Part shown: positions 58,956-64,000 of the stretch, one piece after another
Layout of the letters: every line of letters begins with the position of its first letter
Numbering within the stretch: position 1 is the stretch's first letter
Assembly: GCA_026826555.1 (NCBI GenBank)
Contig: JAKSZT010000142.1
Coordinates: forward strand, 2,729,298 to 2,793,297
Source: Tolypeutes matacus
Taxonomy: Eukaryota > Chordata > Mammalia > Cingulata > Chlamyphoridae
Length of the DNA stretch: 64,000 bases
Direction of reading: 5' to 3'
Position numbers and translations under genes: made by a program
Notes under the pieces: model-generated
What the model saw: the letters and a program-made list of their open reading frames with translations, nothing else
Databases searched by the model: none
What the model was told of the DNA's origin: nothing

Positions 58956-61767
58956 TTTATTATGGGTAAAAATCAAAATTCTCACAATACATACAAACAT
59001 TTGCAAAATGATATATAAATATATATGCATATATGTGTATTTGCTTACAAAAATGTTATTTATATATATATATATACATATATTTCAAGAGGTGCTTAGA
59101 TTACCCAAAATATTACACGGAACCAACTGGTATTCCCATGTTGCCCACCTCCCACACCTCCCACCACATCCCACACAAACATCTTCCACAGTGTGGCCCA
59201 CCACCCTCAATGAACTTACACATCCTGGAGCCTTGCCACCAACCATAGACCACAGTTCACACCGTAGACCACACTCTCTCCCACTCAGTTCTGAGTGGTG
59301 TGTGCTGATTTAAAATGGCCTACATCCGTTGCCACAATAGTACTCAGAACAACCTCCAACTCCCAAAGAAGCCACTGTATTTCAACTGCTCGTCCCCTCC
59401 CTATCCCAAAAGTGTCAAGTGGCCACTGGATCCACCTCATTGTTATAATTTCTTGCATTCCTAGAATCACCATATGTGAACAAGAGAATACCATCAAGTC
59501 CACTCTAGTCCATAGTTCTTCCCCCAATCCTGAGGGGACTGGGATGGTGATGTCCACTCCAACTCCAAGTGAGAGAGGGCTTATATCCCATGGATATGGT
59601 GGGTGGGATGATCCTGCCTGCAGATGCAGGCCCTCTCCATTCCCTGGGATGGCCATTTCCCATTGTTGTCTCCTCACCAGGTGACTTGGATGAGTCCATT
59701 GAGCTGTAGGGTAGGAGTTGCAGCTCCACCTAGATTTCAAGCACACCTGGCACATAGGTAGGCGGGAGGCTCCAGTCTCTGGAAGTATATCTAAAAACTC
59801 CAGCATCACATATAGGTTTGAATAGAAGGGACTGGTGAACCATGTGCAGGGAGGACTTATTTGAGTCTAATTCTGTCACTCTCAGGAGCACAAATTCCAA
59901 AATAGAACCCACTGATAAGGCATCAGTCTCTGGGGCTATCCCCCCTTATATAGGACCAGGGTGTCTCCGGAGCTCTCAGGAACCCCACTGAGTGGGGTGA
60001 TAGGCACTTAGATATTCTATGAGCTCCTACTGAGGTGTGCGTAAGAGTTACCTCTGGGATGACCTCCCGACTCTCTTTGAAGTCTCTTAGCCACTTGAAC
60101 TCATTTGTCTTTACCATTTCCCCCTTTTATTCAAGGTCTTTTTCCAGTTGTGTTGCCAGTTGGCACTTGGGAAAAGTTTTAAATTAGCAATAATCGTGCC
60201 TCGGAAAAACCTCATTGGCTACGATACTGCCACTGCACAAAGCTGCCAGTTGGCACTTGGTATTAATCCCTCGTTGCCAGGGAGGTTCATCCCCGGGAGT
60301 CATGTCCCACGTTGGGGGGAAGGGAATGCAATCATATGCTGAGTTTGGCTTAGAGAGAGGTCACATTTGAGCAACAAGGAGGCTCTCAGGTGGCAACCCT
60401 TAGGCACCCCACAACTTCAGGCTAAGTCTCATTTACAAGAGCAAAGACTCACAAGGGTAGTCATCAATAAAAAAAAAAAAATCAGTGGGTCATCGTATTT
60501 TGACAGGCACTGTCCCTACACTCAGAGGACTATTGTTGCTACCTTGGAGACTGTGGCAGAGCTCTCCAGGCTAGGAATTCAGATACCCTCATTTATTGTG
60601 TGATTATCCACCCATCGTGACCATGCCCCATGCCCCGATCCTTTGAATGATTTTGTATATCTTTCATGTATATTCAGATGAACCAATCCCCACGAACCAC
60701 CCCCAGACACCCGCCCCCAATAATCCCCCGCAGTACCCATTGTAACCTTCTGTGATCCAAATCCTCCATGAACATTTGGTCCATAAAATAATCAAATACA
60801 CTTACTAGGAAAAAGAAACAAGTGTGATAAGCGTACATGCAAGAGACAAACATAAGGAAACTCAGGGGAAAAAAAAAAAAAAGAGAGAAGGAAAAAAAAA
60901 CAAATAATCAAACAAAGAACAAAACAAAATAAAATATAATTAGTGGATTGGGACATTCAAAAAATGGGCAAAAAAGCAAAGGAAATGCCTTTAAAATATA
61001 TATATATTCATTTTTTTTTTCCTTTCTCTTTTCTTTTTTCTCTTTTTTCCTTCCCTTTATCACTGTGTTATCGGATGTCTGGTGTGCCATGACACCTTCC
61101 TCCTCTCAATCCCCATTGTCTCCCAATTTTTCATTTAATTTTCAAAGAAGTTTTAGGTCACAGCAAAGTCACACACGGAGTGCCGGAGACACCAAGATAC
61201 CAAACCACCCCCCCTTCCCCACCCCATATTAACTCCCCCCCCTTTTTTTTTGGTTGTTAGCATTGTTATAACTGTTATGCAGATAGCAAAATATAGCAAC
61301 TAAACATTGTCAGTGATTTACAGTATAGTTTACAATTTAGATGATACAGTTTAATAATTTTGATGATATTTACCATGTCCTGTGTCCATTACTGTAAGGT
61401 AATGAAAAACCTTCCCCATGACCACCAAACAACCCATTAGATCTTGACTGTTCCCTTCTCCCCAGCCCCCCCAGGGCCCATGATAACCCCTCTCCCAACC
61501 CATGGAATGGAATGTTAAGATTCACAGTTGCATGCCCTGGTGATTTGAACCAGAACTTCCTAATCCACCCACCCCCCAGTGCTGCACCACCAAACCCAGG
61601 AACACCACCACTCATCTGCCCCATCCCCCAACATGCAACCACACTCTATCCCTTTACCATAGATTATGTCCATATGGGTGATGGCTCAAAGCCTGCTCTT
61701 CTCTTACTCTCCTTTGTTAACCTATCTTTCAGAAAATGGTTCTCAGAGACTGCTCACTTTCCTCAGT
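58956..61767 (-). repeat. Long L1 3' UTR (about 2.8 kb), antisense
   Basis: Homologous to 31,672-34,511 and in reverse to 42,295-43,737 and 46,618-47,515. It contains a (TA)n patch (59,062-59,078), A-rich and C-rich patches (60,868-60,900, 61,205-61,240) and the U4 pseudogene. A 174-codon minus-strand frame (59,285-59,809) is not supported as a gene. Confidence 0.8.
60172..60244 (-). pseudogene. RNU4 (pseudogene): U4 snRNA retropseudogene, 3'-truncated
   Basis: The minus strand begins AGCTTTGTGCAGTGGCAGTA and continues with TCGTAGCCAATGAGG and CGATTATTGCTAATTT to AAACTTTTC, matching the first 74 or so bases of U4 snRNA, including stem I/II and the kink-turn 5' stem-loop. It has about four changes and lacks the 3' half with the Sm site. 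The 16-bp duplication GCCAGTTGGCACTTGG flanks it at 60,156-60,171 and 60,245-60,260, so it was retroposed by L1 machinery. There is no poly-A tail. It cannot work as a spliceosomal RNA. Confidence 0.92.
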
Positions 61768-64000
61768 TCAGATCAGTGAGGTCATATACTGTTCATCCTT
61801 CAGTGCCTGGCTTGCTTCACTCAACATAAAGTCTTCAAGATTCATCCATGTTATTCCATGTGTTAGCACTTTGTTCCTTCTTACAGCTGAGTAATATTCC
61901 ATTGTATGTATGTACCACATTTTGCTTATCCATTCGTCTGTTGATGGGCACCGGGGCTGATTCCAACTTTTGGCAATGGTGAACAATGCCGCTATGAACA
62001 TTGGTGTGCATATATCTGTTTGTATTTTTTTTTACAGTTCTTCTGGGTATATACCCAGCAGTGGAATTGCTGGATCATACGGAAGATCTATTGCTAGTTT
62101 TCTGAGGAACCGGCCAGACTGTCCTCCACAGTGGCTGGACCATACTGCAGTCCCACCAGCAGTGGATGAGGGTTCCTATGCCACCACATCCTCTCCAACA
62201 TTTAGTGTCTCCTATTTTTTTAATAGCTGCCATTCTGATGGGTGTAAGATGGTATCTCATTGTAGTTTTGATTTGCATTTCCCTGATAGCAAGTGATGTT
62301 GAGCATTTTTTCATGTGCTTTTTAGCCATTTGTATTTCTTCCTTGGAGAAGTGTCTTTTCAGGTCACTTGCCCATTTTTTATATGGGTTGTTTGTCCTTT
62401 TATTTTTGAGGTGAAGGATTTCTTTATATATGCAGGATATTAGGCTCCTATCAGATATATGGTTGCCAAATATTTTTTCCCATTGGGTAGGTTGCCTTTT
62501 TATTTTCTTAATAACATCCTTAGAGGTGCAGAAGGTTTTAATTTTGAGGAGATCCCATTTATAAATTATTTCTCTTGTTGATCGTGCTTTAGCTGTGAAG
62601 TTCATGAAACCATTTCCTATTACAAGGTACTGTAGATGCTTCCCTACATTATCTTCCAAGGTTTTTATGGTTTTGGTTCTTATATTTAGATCTTTGATCC
62701 ATCTTGAGTTGATTTTTGTATAAGGTGTGAGATGGTATTCTTCTCTCATTCTTTTGGATATGGATATCCAGTTCTCCAAGCACCACTTGTTAAAGAGGCC
62801 ACTCTCTCCCAACTGAGTGGGTTTCATGGCCTTGTCAAATATCAGATGACTGTATATGCGATGATCTATATCAGAACTCTCAATCCGGTTCCATTGGTCA
62901 GTAGGTCTATCCTTGTGCCAATACCACGCAGTTTTGATCACTGTAGCTTTGTAGTATGTTTTAAAGTCAGGTAATGTGATACCTCCAACTTCATTTTTCT
63001 TTTTCAATATATCTTTGGCAATTCGTGGCCTCTTGCCTCTCCAAATATATTTTGTGGTTAGTTTTTCCAGTTCCTTAAAAAATATAGTGTTGACTTTTAT
63101 TGGGATTGCATTAAATCTGTAGATTAGTTTGTGTAGGATAGACATCTTGATGATGTTTAGTCTTCCCATCCATGAACAGGGAATATTTTTCCATTTATTT
63201 AAGTCTTCTTTGATTTCCTTTAACAGTGTTGTGTAGTTTTCTGTATATAAGTCCTTTACATCTTTAGTTAAATTTATTCCTAGGTATTTGATTCTTTTGT
63301 TTACTATTGTAAATGGTATTTTTTTCCTGATTTCCTCCTAAGTTTGCTGGTTATTGGTGTAGAGAAATGCTACTGATTTTTGAGCGTTGATTTTATAGCC
63401 TGCAACATTACTGAAATTCTTTATAAGTTCTAGAAGCCTTGTTGTCGATTTCTCAGGGCTTTCTATGTATAGGATCATGTCATCTACAAATAATGAAATT
63501 TTTACTTCTTCTTTTCCAATCTGGATGCCTTTTATGTCCTTTTCTTGTCTCAGTGCTCGTGCAAGTACTTCTAAGACAATGTTAAATAGGAGTGGTGATA
63601 GTGGGCGTCCTTGTCTTGTTCCCGATCTCAGAGGGAAGGCTTTTAGGATTTCACCATTGAAAATGATGTTAGCTTTGGGTTTTTCATGTATACCCTTTAT
63701 CATTTTCAGAAAGTTTCCATCTATTCCTACCTTTTGTAGTGTTTTTATGAGGAAAGAGTGCTGTATTTTGTCGAATGCTTTTTCGGCATCTATAGAGATG
63801 ATCATGTGATTTTTTTCTTTCAGTTTGTTTATGTGGTGTATTACATTGATTGATTTTCTTATATTGAACCATCCTTGCATACCTGGGATGAAACCCACTT
63901 GGTCATGGTGTATAATCCTTTTGTTATGTTGTTGAATGCGATTAGCAAGTATTTTGTTAAGGATTTTAGCATCTAGGTTCATTAGAGAAATTGGTCTGTA
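61768..64000 (-). pseudogene. L1 ORF2 C-terminal two thirds, lightly damaged
   Basis: On the minus strand the window edge enters the reverse transcriptase ([20 protein letters not shown]). The catalytic box at about 63,480 reads FVDDMILY, with both aspartates kept. An in-frame TAG at 63,338-63,340 follows; its context suggests a CAG to TAG change. The frame is then open from 63,169 to 62,075 ([20 protein letters not shown] through the thumb to the cysteine-containing C-terminal domain [20 protein letters not shown]). One frameshift between 62,075 and 62,001 precedes the last 77 residues ending at 61,768. One stop and one frameshift are the main damage visible. Confidence 0.85.

Larger units (their letters stand above)
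58893..64000 (-). mobile_element. Antisense L1, relatively well preserved, running off the window
   Basis: The T-rich start at 58,893-58,955 is its poly-A end. The 3' UTR follows (to 61,767), then ORF2 from 61,768 beyond the window edge. Coding stretches of 364 and 214 codons are intact and in the same frame. It is the youngest-looking L1 here and shares the long 3' UTR with the elements at 31,672 and 30,421. Confidence 0.87.

Noticed and set aside
58867..59313. A 148-codon plus-strand frame with a Phe-rich start.
   Set aside because: It begins in the T-run of an L1 poly-A tail and continues antisense through the L1 3' UTR.
59285..59809. A 174-codon minus-strand frame in the L1 3' UTR, with relatives in the same frame at 46,704-47,078, 32,027-32,623 and 43,221: a possible extra L1 protein.
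   Set aside because: I compared about 50 codons of this copy with the copy near 32,040-32,200. Differences were spread about evenly over first, second and third codon positions, and most changed the residue. This fits a conserved non-coding UTR. A genome-wide dN/dS test on many copies would decide.

Overview
The window is mammalian genomic DNA with no intact host gene that I can recognise. It is almost entirely layered transposable elements. Several short interspersed elements start with a tRNA-like head (GGGGAGC..TGTGGCTCA, then a B-box-like GGTTCRATCCC) and carry an A-rich or AAAT-type tail. This is the DAS SINE family of armadillos, so the most likely source is Dasypus or a close xenarthran. 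The organism is an inference from repeats alone.

1-6,000: a class II (betaretrovirus-like, tRNA-Lys primer) endogenous provirus with both 420-bp LTRs, a 5-bp target duplication, a broken 5' half of gag, an AT-rich stretch where most of pol should be, an integrase tail, and a long but broken env. 6,001-10,280: AT-rich intergenic DNA with one DAS SINE and old L1 remnants. 10,283-25,950: an old direct duplication. Copy A (10.28-15.41 kb) and copy B (17.7-25.95 kb) are separated by an antisense L1, and copy B took later insertions whose empty sites can be read in copy A (an ERVL-type solo LTR, an L1 3' end, and an internally deleted L1).

25,950-47,530: a nested stack. A 5'-truncated sense L1 begins near 26.18 kb. 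It is interrupted by a SINE with a 25-bp VNTR, an ERV1-type LTR beside an inverted L1 segment, a whole antisense L1 (31,672-42,294, 11-bp target duplication), and a two-LTR MaLR/ERVL-type element (43,738-46,356). The antisense L1 itself carries a 967-bp chimera of L1 3' end plus VNTR-SINE. A further truncated L1 with a 12-bp target duplication follows.

47,530-58,890: an unassigned AT-rich block, L1 3' UTR fragments in both orientations, an antisense L1 with a SINE inside ORF2, a second ERV1-type LTR, and an old sense L1. 58,893-64,000: a comparatively well preserved antisense L1 running off the window, whose 3' UTR contains a U4 snRNA retropseudogene with a 16-bp target duplication.

The most noteworthy points are an L1 lineage whose 3' UTR is consistently about 2.8 kb in three separate elements (full element about 9.6 kb), the SINE-VNTR/L1 chimera, the internally deleted L1 that moved as one unit, and the dated provirus that kept env but lost pol. 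All family names come from reading motifs and comparing copies inside the window; no database was searched.
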